In this document: one piece after another, positions 44,031 to 56,379 of the stretch
Numbering within the stretch: the first letter of the stretch is position 1
Layout: every line of letters starts with the position of its first letter
Assembly: GCF_965363235.1 (NCBI RefSeq)
Contig: NC_134849.1
Span: 66,855,122-66,919,121 of the forward strand
Length of the DNA stretch: 64,000 nucleotides
Reading direction: 5' to 3'
DNA from: Mytilus galloprovincialis
Taxonomy: Eukaryota; Mollusca; Bivalvia; Mytilida; Mytilidae
Notes under the pieces: model-generated
What the model was told of the DNA's origin: nothing
The model's database searches: none
Seen by the model: the letters and a program-made list of their open reading frames with translations, nothing else
Program-made: the position numbers and the translations under genes

Positions 44031-47000
44031 CCTGCAAAAAATATAAAAAGTGAATTTGATTTCAAAAGATTATGCGGAAACTGTTGTTTAGTATAATGTC
44101 ATGAAAGATCTTGATATCAATTTTGTAAAATGTATGTACAATATTTCATCCTACCACTCGATGACGGAATTAGGAATGTATTGCGTGTTATCTAACATAT
44201 TTAGATACATAATATAGGCAGCTGAATAAAACGCTAGTTACATTTCACACCATACGGACTTCATTTGTAAGAATGCCCCGTTCACAAAAGCTTCTTCAAA
44301 AGAATTTTACCGAAGAATGACTACATAAGTTTTACAATAGAGTTGGTTGACCAATACTATGTGCCTGTGTCTTAATTGTGGGAGACTGAGTTTTTTTCAC
44401 ATTGAAAGTGATTCATACAAAGCAGGAGACGTTCAATATTAATGTTGTTTTGTTTCATTATTTATTTTTCAACAAAACGCAGCAGCGAGCGATGATTTCG
44501 TTTTACGGTTTACTACTGACCCCGTACGGACCATCGAGGCTGAAATAAATTTATAGAGGATAAGGCCTCCAGCCTCACCCCCTATGGATGTTTATAACCT
44601 TATATGGATCTGTAGGGGGTCAGTAGCGACCATATAACTTTTAATGTAAGATATGAATTGTTAGATATTTAAAAAAAGGCAAAATAAAAAATGAAGCTTA
44701 CTGCTTTTCACATATGTATGAAAGTTCTGTGTCACAATGTCCATCGTTCCATTTATATTGATAGTCTTTCATCATCAGAATGCAATCTTCACCTGTGGTG
44801 TTACCAAAGTTGTCTGGTTGTCCTGGATACCAATCGTTTATAGTAATTACCACCTTGCTATTTATCCATATCCATATTCCTTCGGTAACGATATCTGTCC
44901 CGCCTAGCCAGTAATCTCGAAACCAAAATTAAATGTATAATAATATTGAATGAATAATGAATAATTGATAATATTTTCTTTGGAAAGGCCTACATTCTGG
45001 TAAGCTCTAAAATGCCAAACTTTTTTCGCTAAAATTTCAATTTCGAATTTATTGGCCATTATCACAATAAAGTATAGCTAAAACAATGACTAGAAGGGAA
45101 ACAATTTTTTTGTGGAAAATTTACGATCCTACATTTTATTCATGACATCATAAAATTACTGATTTTTGAAACTTTTTACAAGTGGAAATAAAATTCTAAT
45201 TGTTATGGTGATGTTATTTATAAAGCCAATACAACTCAAAATGATGGATCGTTTGAATAATTTGTTTTAAAGGATATCAATTTATCAAAGCTTATATATA
45301 TATTTGAGCATGCCTTCAAATGTTTGTCTAAGACACTTAACAACGTATTTGTTCTAATATCAAATGATATAATTATACTGATTAAAATTATGTTCTCAAA
45401 CACAAAACTATTTTTTATTTATAACTATATTTAAGAAATGTCGACTTCTCTGATATCGTGAGGGGGTGTCTAAAGTCCTTTTTATAGACATGTTTTTTTT
45501 CAGGTTTATATGTAATGATTTGTTGATTTGGAAGTTACTTAGCTGACAATGGTTATGATTAAAAAAATTTAAATCAAGAATAATGATCTTACTAACACTC
45601 TTCTTTACTTATTTCACATAAAATTAGTTTTGGATGTAACGCATCTTCTGATTGGCTGATATTGTTTTGTCTATCAGTTCAAAATACATAATTTTGACAA
45701 GTGACCGTGGCGTCATCAACGTCTGTTCACGACTTACTCCGGCTTAAAATGGCATTAAGAATCAATATATAATTAATCGAAAGAACATAAAAATGTGGTG
45801 TGCACATTAACGAACCCGCTACTCTGATTACTCAATGTGCACCACATTTGTAATGTTATTTCTTAATATAAACAGAAAAAAATATTACAGTCATTCCTTC
45901 TTTATACTGGTTAAGCTTTTTGCTTTATTTGTTCTAATATTTGTCTGTCATTGAACATTGTTTTCGTTATATGTATCAATTCAAATGTATCAATACAGGG
46001 AACAATAACAATGACATGAAAGAGGGGTGCAGGCCTGTGATATATGCAACATTCTTTAACATTCATAAGATATATATTATATACTTTTCTGATATGTTTT
46101 GGCCACGGTCTTTATACAGCTCCTCTGCATAGTAGTTCTCACTTCAGCAAGCATGGAATTTTCACTTTCACAAGACGCCTACAACATGTAACACATTGTA
46201 TATCCCAAATGTATGAACACTTTAAGTATTTATTGGCTATTGAAAAAATACACTATAAAACTAAGTCAATATTGCATTTTTTTTATCAACAATTTAACCA
46301 CTCAACATAAACGGATTATATATATTTACTGTCGTTAGATTTTGTATCACGTTATTAGTTGTGATGTTAAAGCGTATACGAATACCACCACAAAGACTTA
46401 CAGCTAATTTGGAAAGAAAAGATGAAATTGTTCATCAATATTCATGATATTAGATAAAATTGAAAAAATATTGCATCAGGAAAAAAAGTAATAAAGCAAT
46501 CAGTTGATGTTAGATTAAAACTTGACTGGAGATTGGATATAGTTACCCAAGACAATACACATTGATGGACAAATGCATGCGTGTTATACGATAAAGCAAT
46601 GCAATAGAACAATGTATATAGTTGATACACGTATTCAACATTTTAAAGAACATTTTACTCTTAACAATAACCACAATAAACCTATTTCTCGTATCAAACA
46701 TAAACTAAAAGAACTAGTTAAGGAATTTGTTTTTGTCCCGGCCGATAAAGCTGCTAATAATATTATTATTGTTTGACGTAAATTTTACATTGAGGTTTTA
46801 CAAAAAGAAATCACCAATTCACCTACATTTCAACTGACTCTATTTTCAGAAAACGACATCTGTAACAAATATAAACTTTTAGCTACCGCTTTGCAAGCAG
46901 AACCAAAACAATGAAAGTCCCAACTATGGATTGGCTTCTGAAGCTACACAAAACACCTTACAAATACAGATTTATTTCGTCTTCAAACCATTGTTCCACT

Positions 47001-50000
47001 ACTAAATTATCTATTCTTCTTACTAGTACACTTGGTACAATCAAAAACCTGATAATATATTGTTCAAATAAGGCCTTCGAAAATATTGGAATTAATTACT
47101 TTTGGAGTGTCAAAAACTTGTTGGAAGTACTTGATAAATTGCATGCTTTTATTGGTGATTTTGAATCTGTTCAAAGATTTGATTTTTCTACCCTATATAG
47201 CACATTTCCTCACATTCTCATTAAGAAAAAATTCACACACCTAATTAAATGGGCATTTAAAAAGTCAGAATGTGAATATATATGTTCAAACTCTTTTAGG
47301 TCATTTTTTAGTAGCAATAAACAAAAAAACTATGCCAATTGGACATGCTTTGATACTATACATGTATCTGCCCTTAAATTTTTACTAGATAACTTTTTTG
47401 TTCGCTTTGGAGATTCCGTATATCGTCAGATTATCGGAATTCCAACGGGGACTAACTGTGCACCACTTATTGCAGACCTGTTTCTGTATTGCTATGAGTT
47501 ACAATTGATGACAAAAATCAGCAAAGACCCATCAAAACAACATCTGATACACAAATTTAATAATACTTTTAGATATTTGGATAATATTTTGGCTCTCAAT
47601 AATGACGACTTCAGTATGTATACTACAGAAATTTATCCTGTTGAACTTACTTTAAATAAAGCTAGCACTAACAATGACCACTGCCCTTTCCTCGATCTTG
47701 ATATCTATATCATTAACGGAAAGCTTAATACTAAAATTTATGATAAAAGAGATGATTTTTCATTTCCTATCGTTAATTATCCATTTTTAGATGGTGACGT
47801 TCCCTTGTCGCCATCTTACGGTGTTTATATATCTCAACTTGTACGATTCGCTCGTGTATGTAACAACGTTTAGATTTTAACAAAAGAAATTTATGTTTTA
47901 CTGAAAAATTATTACAACAAGGGTTTTCAATATCACAAACTAGTCAAAACATTTACTAAATTTTATCATCGGTATACATGGTATAAGGACATCATTCGTA
48001 AATAAAGCTAAACATACAGACTTCTTATACGTTCAGGTATTTCACATACAATATTTTATGGAAATATTCTTTATCAAGCACAAAAATGTCAGTATTCACC
48101 TCAGAAGCTAACAAAACCCTTAAATAGACTTATTAAGAAGGGATATACTAGTAGTTACAATACTGTTGTCAGGTCATTAAAGATTGCATATTTTGGCGTT
48201 AATATTGATTCACTTATAGGGTCTTTGCATCGGAACTAAACAGATTTATTTAAAAACCAGTTGTTGGCATGACATGGGTTATGTTCTTCTCATATATGTT
48301 ATGATGGTATGATACTAAACCCCTCACGGGGAGGATTGTGCCTGATATTCATATGATGAAGACATAATTTTTCAATCAGTTTAATTTAAGTCTGGAGCTG
48401 GCATGTCAGTTAACTGCTAGATGTCTGATGTTATTTATTTATTATTGTCATTTTGTTTATTTTCTTTGGTTACATCTTCTGACATCAGACTCGGACTTCT
48501 CTTGAACTGAATTTTAATGTGCGTATTTTTATGCGTTTACTTTTCTGCATTGGCTAGAGGTATAGCTATATAGGGGGAGGGTTGAGATCTCACAAACATG
48601 TTTAACCCCACCGCATTTTTGCGCCTGTCCCAAGTCAGGAACCTCTGGCCTTTGTTAGTCTTGCATTATTTTAACTTTTAGTTGCTTTTGTACAATTTGG
48701 AGTTTAGTATGGCGTTCATTATCACTGAACTAGTATATATTTATTTAGGGGCCAGCTGAAGGACGCCTCCGGATGCGGGAATTTCTCGTTGCATTGAAGA
48801 CCTGTTAGTAACCTTCTGCTGTTGTCTGCTCTATGGTCGGGTTGTTGTCTCTTTGGCACATTCCCCATTTCCATTCTCAATTTTACATTTGTATATATTT
48901 CTTTTTTTTACTGACGTTAGTCTGTGCAGACATGATTTATCATTGATATGGTCATATCTATAAATTTACTGTTTACAAAAAATATTGTATTTTGGAAATA
49001 TTAAGACTTTTCTACACCAGGAATAGATTACATTAGCTATATTTGGCAAACATTTTAGGAATTTAATTCCTCAATTCTTTTTAAGTTCGTATTTTATTTG
49101 GCCTTTTCTTTTAACTTTTTTTGGATTCGAGCGTCACTGATGAGTCTTTAGTAGACGTAACGCGCGTCTGGCGTAAATAAAAAAAATAATCCTGGTATCC
49201 AGATGAGGTTATTTAACCTATAATCAGAAATACCAATTTAATTAATTAAAGATCAAGTCAAATATCGTAGATAAAAAAACAGAAGACTTTTGTTTAGTAA
49301 TCTCTTTACATGCTATTGCGATTTAAGAATACTCTGCATACAGATATATGTATCAGAAATCATTGCCATTTATTGTTCAGCTATTCACACAGTCATGATT
49401 TGCAATAATAAAAACCACACACTAATTTCCTAATTTACAGTAATCTAAAACTAAACTTACCTTTGCGTGGTGCCATGTTTTTATGTCAGTACTAAAATAA
49501 TAACAGTTACTTCCTAATCTGAACCAATTCAGTGGGCATGTGTTCTGTGCTGGAAAATATAAAGTTAAGATTCCTCAAAAAAGTCAGTTAGTCCGCTGAC
49601 TAACCACATGATATATTCCGGAGACAATGTAAACAAATTATTATTTGTGTTGGAATTTAAGATCAACGTTGTATCTGTTTATCCTGCCGGAGCCACTGAG
49701 ATCATCCCCAGCTTTTAGTGGGTTTCGTGTTGCTCAGTCTTTAGTTTTCCATGTTGTTTCATGTATACTATTATTTGTCTGTTTGTCTTTTTTAATTTTT
49801 AGCCTTGGCGTTGTCAGTTTATTTTCGATTTATGAGTTTGACTGTACCTCTGGTGTCTTTCGCTCCTCTTTTATCATTGCCTGTCTGAGATATTTTGACG
49901 TTATTGCAGTATACATCATTTTGGAATATTGTTAGAAGCTAATCTGAAGAAAAGTAATATAAAGTGATATACGTTACTGACAAAGCAAAAAATATATATG

Positions 50001-51851
50001 ACACCTGATAGAAATAGAAATGTATGGCCTTTAAAGATGAAAGTTAGCTCAGTAGTAAGTAATTCTGTACTTTGACGGTTTGTTACAATCCTTTTTTTCA
50101 AATTGTAGTCTTGAGAAAAAGTTGAGGTCACGAAAAACATGCTTAATCATTCCATTTACTCAAAGTACAAGTGCAAAGTCAGAAACCTGTAATTCAGTGT
50201 TGTTTTATGCTGATACCCGTCATTTATTTTTCGTCAATTGATTCAATCTTAAATAAGACCATTTATTTCCTTTTTTGAATTTGTTTACATATTGTCATTT
50301 CGAGGTCTTTTATAGCAAACTATACAGTTGACTAATCTTGAATAGTGTCTCGTTATATGCGTACTAGCGATATGTTAACCACACGCGCGGATTCGGTTTG
50401 TTTGAACGGGTGCTCGTATCCCCAGGAACATCATTAATCGTTCAAATAATAAAATAAATCAACCAAAAAATCAGTAAGTTCATGTTTTACCTTTTTGGTT
50501 CTGGAAAAATGGCTGACATATATGACTGTGTGCTTTCGGAATACATATTTCGTCCAGACTGCAGTTATGATCTTGACATACAGAGGCTAAGTTCTAAAAC
50601 ACACATTTCACAAAGTATGTGGCATTTCAATGGAAAAAGTTATAGACAAGCAATAATCTTCTCCTGTTTCACTACTAAGTCATCTTATTTACTTGTAAGT
50701 TTTATGGTAGCATGACCAACTCGTAAAACCTTTTTTTCTGTTTAACATTGTAATATACAAATTGCAAATAGATATAGAACAAATAATAATAACGTATTTG
50801 ATGATTTTTTTTCTTTCCTAAAAAAATTTAAGCCTTGTAACATGAAACATTTATAATCAGAAAGGATGTGTATGTGATAACACTAAAACGTTTGTATACA
50901 ATGAAACATTGGTATGATATAAAACGTTTTTTGTGAACTAAAACGTTCAAATTTGCGTGAGATGTGTAGATTTCATAACAAGTAAGAATTGAATGATGTC
51001 GCTTGATATCATGACAGTATAATAATGCAATTTCATTTTAAAAGCAATATGCAATTAAAACTAGTTATTGAGAATATTTCTCTTATAGTCAACACCCTAA
51101 TTGGGTAAATAAAAAACTCCACGAAGTGTTCATCATTTCTGTTTAGAATTATAAAGTCATATGTCCTGTTCCGGCGTAATTTTTTCAACTTAACACAAGA
51201 CATTTGAAACTTTTTGAACGTTTTAAAATGTAATAAAATGGGACAAAACTTTATTTCCAGATGAAAAGTGCGAGAGTGTTGTACATTATTGAATAAAGAA
51301 CATACATGACTGTTCGTTGCCATGGAATCATCGTTGACCTTACGATAATTTAAATGTTGTAATATCGTTTCATCGTGATGGATTCGCCTATAAAAATAAC
51401 ATATTTTTGGCATCACTCAGTGCAGTAAGAGGTCGCAACCTTGAAATTCATAACGTTAACATTCGTAAGCGGAAAAAAGTAATAAAACAAAAATACTGAA
51501 CTCAGAGGAAAATTTAAACGAATTTCATATAGAACAACTTACGGGTGGAAAGGTTGACGCTGCAACAAAACTATCACCATAGCTATCTATTAAGAAAGCA
51601 GTACACCGCTCTGGTTCAGCATCATTAATCTGACACGTTTTATTGTGTTGTATAAAATTAATGGATCTACAGATCTTCATCCTTGAGCAAAGATGAGCAC
51701 ATAATGACCACATGCTAACTGCTTGTGTCTCAAACACCACATTTCCTACGAATATTTTATGTGGTGTTTGTCTTAGTACCACGATATCACCAACACGACA
51801 ATTTGAAAACGTTCCTATTGCGATTAACAGTATTTCGATGAATTTTGACAT
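44031..51851 (-). CDS. Secreted PAN-EGF-CTLD lectin B
   Basis: Paralogue of lectin A with identical exon lengths: 51851-51543 (signal plus PAN/apple-like), 50593-50491 (EGF-like), 49549-49461 (CTLD start), 44915-44702 (CTLD end), possible last exon at 44031. All exons are open and splice sites are kept. QPD and WND motifs are kept (PGQPDNFG, KWNDGHC). As in A, the middle CTLD exon was not found between 49460 and 44916, a 4.5-kb stretch that also holds a PLE insertion. Intact exons in both copies suggest the genes were used after duplication. Confidence 0.75.
44513..44626. mobile_element. 114-bp MITE with 11-bp TIRs (CTACTGACCCC)
   Basis: CTACTGACCCC at the left and GGGGTCAGTAG at the right; interior holds AAGGCCTCCAGCCTCACCCC. 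Absent from block A. Confidence 0.65.
44702..44915 (-). CDS. Lectin B exon: C-terminal CTLD (QPD, WND)
   Basis: Acceptor TTTCGAG, donor AAAGCA|GTAAGC or stop TAA. Encodes YWLGGTDIVTEGIWIW ... DWYPGQPDNFG ... EDCIL ... KWNDGHC ... YICEKQ. Same length as in A; substitutions cluster outside the sugar-binding loop. Confidence 0.88.
45605..45912. repeat. Foldback element copy 4 (block B)
   Basis: Reverse orientation relative to copies 1-2: TTTTGGATGTAACGCATCTT, GGCGTCATCAACG, then AATGTGGTGTGCACATT ... AATGTGCACCACATTTGTAA. The best-preserved palindrome of the family. Confidence 0.7.
46640..48890 (+). mobile_element. Penelope-like element fossil (family 2) with tail
   Basis: Coding remnant from EFVFVPADKAANN (about 46725) through a 320-codon RT frame (46911-47873) with KLHKTPYKYRF, motif A region FDFSTLYSTFPH, motif B region GIPTGTNCAPLIADLFL, the motif C region at RYLDN and the YGVYISQLVRFARVC block. 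The family 2 tail follows (48590-48890). It is broken in several places and no GIY-YIG domain was recognised. Block A lacks it, so it inserted after the duplication. Confidence 0.8.
48990..49210 (+). repeat. Hammerhead-family repeat, full length, private to block B
   Basis: CACCAGGAATAGATTACATT ... TTTGGCAAACATTTTAGG ... ribozyme block ... AATCCTGGTATCCAGATGAG. The ribozyme part lies at 49131-49174 with stem I, stem II GTC/GAC and CGCGCG kept but a diverged second core block. Confidence 0.75.
49131..49174 (+). ncRNA. Hammerhead motif, diverged core
   Basis: GCGTCA-CTGATGA-GTC-loop-GAC, then a diverged GAAA block, CGCGCG-TC-TGGCGT. Probably inactive. Confidence 0.55.
49461..49549 (-). CDS. 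Lectin B exon: N-terminal CTLD
   Basis: Acceptor TTTTCCAG, donor GCAAAG|GTAAGT. Encodes (A)QNTCPLNWFRLGSNCYYF then STDIKTWHHAK. Confidence 0.85.
49675..49885 (+). mobile_element. PLE family 1 tail, solo copy
   Basis: CTGCCGGAGCCACTGAGATC ... GTGGGTTTCGTGTTGCTCAG ... TTATGAGTTTGACTGTACC ... CTCCTCTTTT. Absent in block A. Confidence 0.6.
50491..50593 (-). CDS. Lectin B exon: EGF-like module
   Basis: Acceptor GTGTTTTAG, donor AAAAAG|GTAAAA. Encodes NLASVCQDHNCSLDEICIP ... HICQPFFQNQK; cysteine spacing as in A. Confidence 0.75.
51543..51851 (-). CDS. Lectin B exon 1: signal peptide and PAN/apple-like domain
   Basis: ATG at 51851: MSKFIEILLIAIGTFSNCR, then YKI-like KIFVGNVVFETQ, MWSLCAHLCSRMKICRSINF, CQINDAEPE. 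103 codons, donor CCACCC|GTAAGT. Confidence 0.82.
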
Positions 51852-51869
51852 ACTTAGTTCTCTCAGCTA

Positions 51870-52689
51870 AATATTCTTATGATAGTGCTTGCTAAGATTT
51901 TGTGTAATATTGGAAGAAGTAGCAACATCACTTATGTTGTTAGCAAGGAGTGTAATTAAATATTAATCATTGTTGCATATACAAACACTTCATTTAATGA
52001 ATAATATGGATTAATCTTACATTTTACGTGCACAATCATCCAATATAACATGTCAACAATGACACGATTGTAAAAATGTAATTGCAAAATAAAAGTCTTA
52101 AGAGGTATCGATAATGTAGTTGTCTTTGTTTGATAAAGTAACCACGATGTGTTATTGATGTCATTTTCGAGTCTGTTTATTATCTGGAATATTGCATATT
52201 AAAAGGATTGACCAATATTTTGAAAATAGATTGTTACAACCAATAATGATGCACTTGATACAATATCTCATTTTTTAACAAAAATAATCATCTAATTCGA
52301 CTAGATTGAGAAACCAAACGATGGTAACGAGTGCCAAAAACGTATTTGCATTAAGAAATGAATTAAACCAAGCATATTGTTATATGCATGTCAATTCAAG
52401 TAAATAATTCAAAACCGATTTCAATATTCAAAATATGAAACTTTTATTATAAATGGAAATTTAATTCAGAATTTTTTCGATTTAATAATAATGCAAGTAT
52501 GTCTTAAATTGCTCTGCCTAATGAGTTTTTAAAATATCATATTGCACAGAAAGAGCAGCTTTTGAATAACTGCTTTCGTTAAAATGAAATTACGACGTCG
52601 GCTGAGAGAGCATGGTATATATTGTCCGTTATATTTATTAACAACACCTTGTACATGTACACATTATCTTTTTGAAAATAAAATCAGAA
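51870..52689. other. Intergenic, duplicate of 23.6-24.8 kb
   Basis: Unique-looking sequence shared with block A up to TTTTTGAAAA at about 52670, where the PLE begins. No gene. Confidence 0.55.
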
Positions 52690-55025
52690 ACTTTATTCAT
52701 TACCGCTTTCAAAACTTCATTCTTTATTCAATTTATGTTTGGAAACCACAGACTTTTTAAACCAGTTCGCATTGAAAAATATGAAAAAGAGAGAAGATTT
52801 TTTCTTAATCTGCCCTTTGCCAACAAAGGTCTCGATGGCGTCAACTAAGGCAATATCCTTCATCGTAAATTAGTTCAGTCGAAAATACCTCCTTATTTTA
52901 AAGATCAGTCTGTACCAATCATTTCTTATACCTATACCAAACCAATTGCACCTAAAATGTTCAATTAGAAACACGTTTTTCAGGATTTCAATATTGACGA
53001 CTTCAATTCTAAACCTCCTGGTTGCACTTGTACAAGTTTCCAATTTACATATAATCGGGCTTACCACGTTATTACCGGTGACCTCAACATTGTCAATAAC
53101 ACTTCCCAAAGGTCCGAAATATCGTGAGCCTAAATCCATCAATTTGAAATGCATCTTCAAAATATTGATGAATTCAGTCGAGGATTATGACAGGCAATGG
53201 GCTAAGCGCGAGAAGGAAGACGTAGATACCCTTTCCGAAAGGATTAAGACAGTGAGGTCGTTGATACAAATCAGAATTAAGAAACTGAATGGGTCTATCA
53301 ATCCCCATGCTACGTCAAAAGACCCAAAATGTTGCAAAACACTTGTACTACCTCCATGACAAATATGTTGTTGTCCCCGCAGAATAAGCCCCAAACAATA
53401 TCGTTTTTGTGTGTAAAACTCATTACATTAACATGATTAACTGCTTGATAAATGAATTAGGTATTGACAATTCACTTGGAAACTCAACATATACCCTCAC
53501 GACACTTACCAAAGAGGAAATCCTGGATAATCATACGTCTTTTCTATATTCCTTTGGAATTTCAACCAAAGATGAAGAACTGGATCTTCCATCACTGTAT
53601 TGGATACCGAAACTACATAAGAGTCCTTACAAACAACGGTATAATGCTGGGTCTTTCAAGTGCTCAACGAAACCTCTTTCTAAATTATTAACATCTATTT
53701 TATCAGCAATCAAAGCCGGGCTTCAGAGTTATTTTGAAACTGCCTATTCTAGAAGTGGCGTGAATTAAATCTGGATATTAAAAAGTTCCAAAGATCTTTT
53801 ACAGTACATACAATTTAACTATCTTTCATTTTGCCATAGTATTAAAACTTATGACTTTTTTACACTTTACACAAGTATTCCACATTCCAAATTAAAAGAC
53901 AAATTGAAAGAGTTGGTATTGCTTTGTTTCATTAAAAATAATGGCCAACGTAGATACAAGTATCTTGTTTTAGGGAGGGATAAATCTAACGTTGTAAAGG
54001 ATTCAAACAAAAAATTCTCTAAAACTGACATTATCAAGATGATTGATTTCTTGATTGACAACATATGTGTTACGTTTGGAGGACGTGTTTTTCAACAGAC
54101 TGTCAGCATTCCAATGGGAACCAATTGTGCCCTTCTTCTTGCCGAGTTGTTTCCTTATAATTATGAGGCTGACTTCATACAGGAACTTCTTATGAAGAAA
54201 GATCAGAAGTTAGCAATATCCTTTAACTTTACTTTCCGCTATATAGATGGTGTTCTCTCACCAAATAATTCAAAATTTGGTGACTATGTTGAACGCATCT
54301 ATCCCATCGAACTAGAGATAATGGATACAACAAAGTACAGTTAATTCGGCCTTATATCTTGACTTACATCTAGAAATTGACAATGAGGGTAAGTTGAAAA
54401 CAACACTTTACGACAAAAGAGATGATTTCAGCTTGGCAATTGTGAACTTTCCATATCTAAGTAGCAACATTACAGCATCACCTGTATACGGGATATATAT
54501 CTCCCAATTGATAAGATATTCCCGTGCTTGTATTTCCTATCATGATTTTCTTGATAGAGGGTTGCTGCTCACAAGGAAGCTATTAAACCAAGAGTTCTAA
54601 ATGGTGAAGTTGAAATCATCCCTTCGTAAATTTTATGAATGCCGTCACGAGTTGGTTGATCGTTATGGAATAACTGTTTCACAGATGATATCGGATATGT
54701 TCCTAACGTCGTTACTACAATCCCCTTCCCTTTCATGAATGTGACCTAACGAATTAAACTATTTACTGGGTTTGTAATAACTTGAGCAACACGACGGGTG
54801 CCACATGTGGAGCAGCATCTGCTTTGCCTTCCGGAGCACCTGAGATCACCCCCTGTTTTTGGTGGGGTTCGTGTTGCTTAGTCTTTAGTTTTCTGTACAT
54901 GTGTTGTGTCATGTGTTCTATTATTTGTCTGTTTGTCTTTTTCATTTTGACCATGGCGTTGTCCGTTTATTTTCGATTTATGAGTTTGACTGTCCCTCTG
55001 GTATCTTCCACCCCTCTTTTAAATA
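52690..55025 (+). mobile_element. Penelope-like element fossil (family 1), longest copy
   Basis: Coding remnants run from about 52740 to 54720: an N-terminal part with GPKYREPKSIN and RQWAKREKEDVDTLSE, LYWIPKLHKSPYKQRY, TVSIPMGTNCALLLAEL (motif B region), RYIDG (motif C region) and YHDFLDRGLLLTRKLLN, then the family tail (54780-55025). It is broken in several places. Block A reads TTTTTGAAAACAGTTACATA ... straight across the site, so this is an insertion private to block B. Confidence 0.85.
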
Positions 55026-56379
55026 TATAAAATAAAACTATCGTCGCAATGATATGTGAGTGTCTGGAGTGGGGACAAAAAGTGAGGTATTCATTTGTAT
55101 GATCTGTAATGCGATTGAACATTTGTCTTCATTCAGTGAGAAACATGCTTATTCTGTAAAATTCTTGAGTTCAGATCCTGCATATGAAAATTTCATTATT
55201 TTGACATGATAGATCAGTTTGTCTATATTGACGACACATGAATGACGAACACTACCCCGTATCCAACCCACCCACTGTAATCTGTCACTGCACAGTAGAA
55301 ATGATACCATTTATCAATTTTATTACTATATGATTTAAACTAAACACAGCATCTTAATTTCTTTGTAATAATTTGAATATCTTTGATAATAAACAGTAGA
55401 TAAGATGACATTAGGCATATTTGATCATATTTGGTATGTGATATGAAGTAATAGTATTGAGAAGCTGAACATTCAATTTTATAACAGAGACAGTACCATT
55501 ATAGTTAACGAATTAAATTCGACACTTGATATCTAAACTGTCCAACAAAATATAAAATATTGCCTATCAATCATTTGTTTTAGATAATATTGAAATATAT
55601 TTAACATTTATTGTAAGTAAAAACAAATTAGCTATACCCCACCCCCACCCCAAGGAAATTCAAGGAAATGTCATCCGTCCTCGAGCAGTAGTCTTCCAGC
55701 CCTTAATACCAATACATTTTTGTTTTAAATTGTAATAAATTATTGGTCCTTCAAATATGAAATTAAAGACGTAGGAATTATGCTTGCAAAAAAGACGTTT
55801 TGATACTGCAATCTCCTTCAATTGTTTACTTATAATATGACTAAAGCGTTTTAATTTCGACTATAACACACCTCATTTTTGTATATATCAAACTAAATTA
55901 GCCAACCACAGATGTACTAAATGATATGATTTATAAATAGATGTTTACGCATGAGCAAAATAATCCGCTAAAAAAAAACAAAAAAAAAACTAGCGTATTA
56001 CAAATTGCAAAAAAATTAATGAGTTCGTAAGTAATATAAATGAAAAAGTACAGTATTTTAACGAAATTTAGTATCTTATTTGATGAAGATAATTTCAAAG
56101 TTGTTTAAAAACTTGTGTCTACAAATGCAAAATTGTAAATGCAAAATCAGGGTTAGACATCTGAGTTAATAAGACAACTCATCTGCATTAACACGACACA
56201 TATAATCCGAATCATTAGTAAAAAAAAAACTATTACCTAAATTTAGATTCAAATGCCATTATTTACAGTTCACATTTAACAAACTTTTAAGAATCATATA
56301 AATTTTACACTCATTAATAAAGTCAATCTTTCATTTGCTGGATCGTGGAATTCATTTTACAGATAAATTCTGAAAATGT
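55026..56379. other. Intergenic, duplicate of 24.84-26.27 kb
   Basis: Collinear with block A (ACTATCGTCGCAATGATATG ... ). No coding signal. Confidence 0.6.

Noticed and set aside
49645-49935. 96-codon hydrophobic frame
   Set aside because: It overlies a PLE family 1 tail, which gives similar hydrophobic frames at each of its copies.
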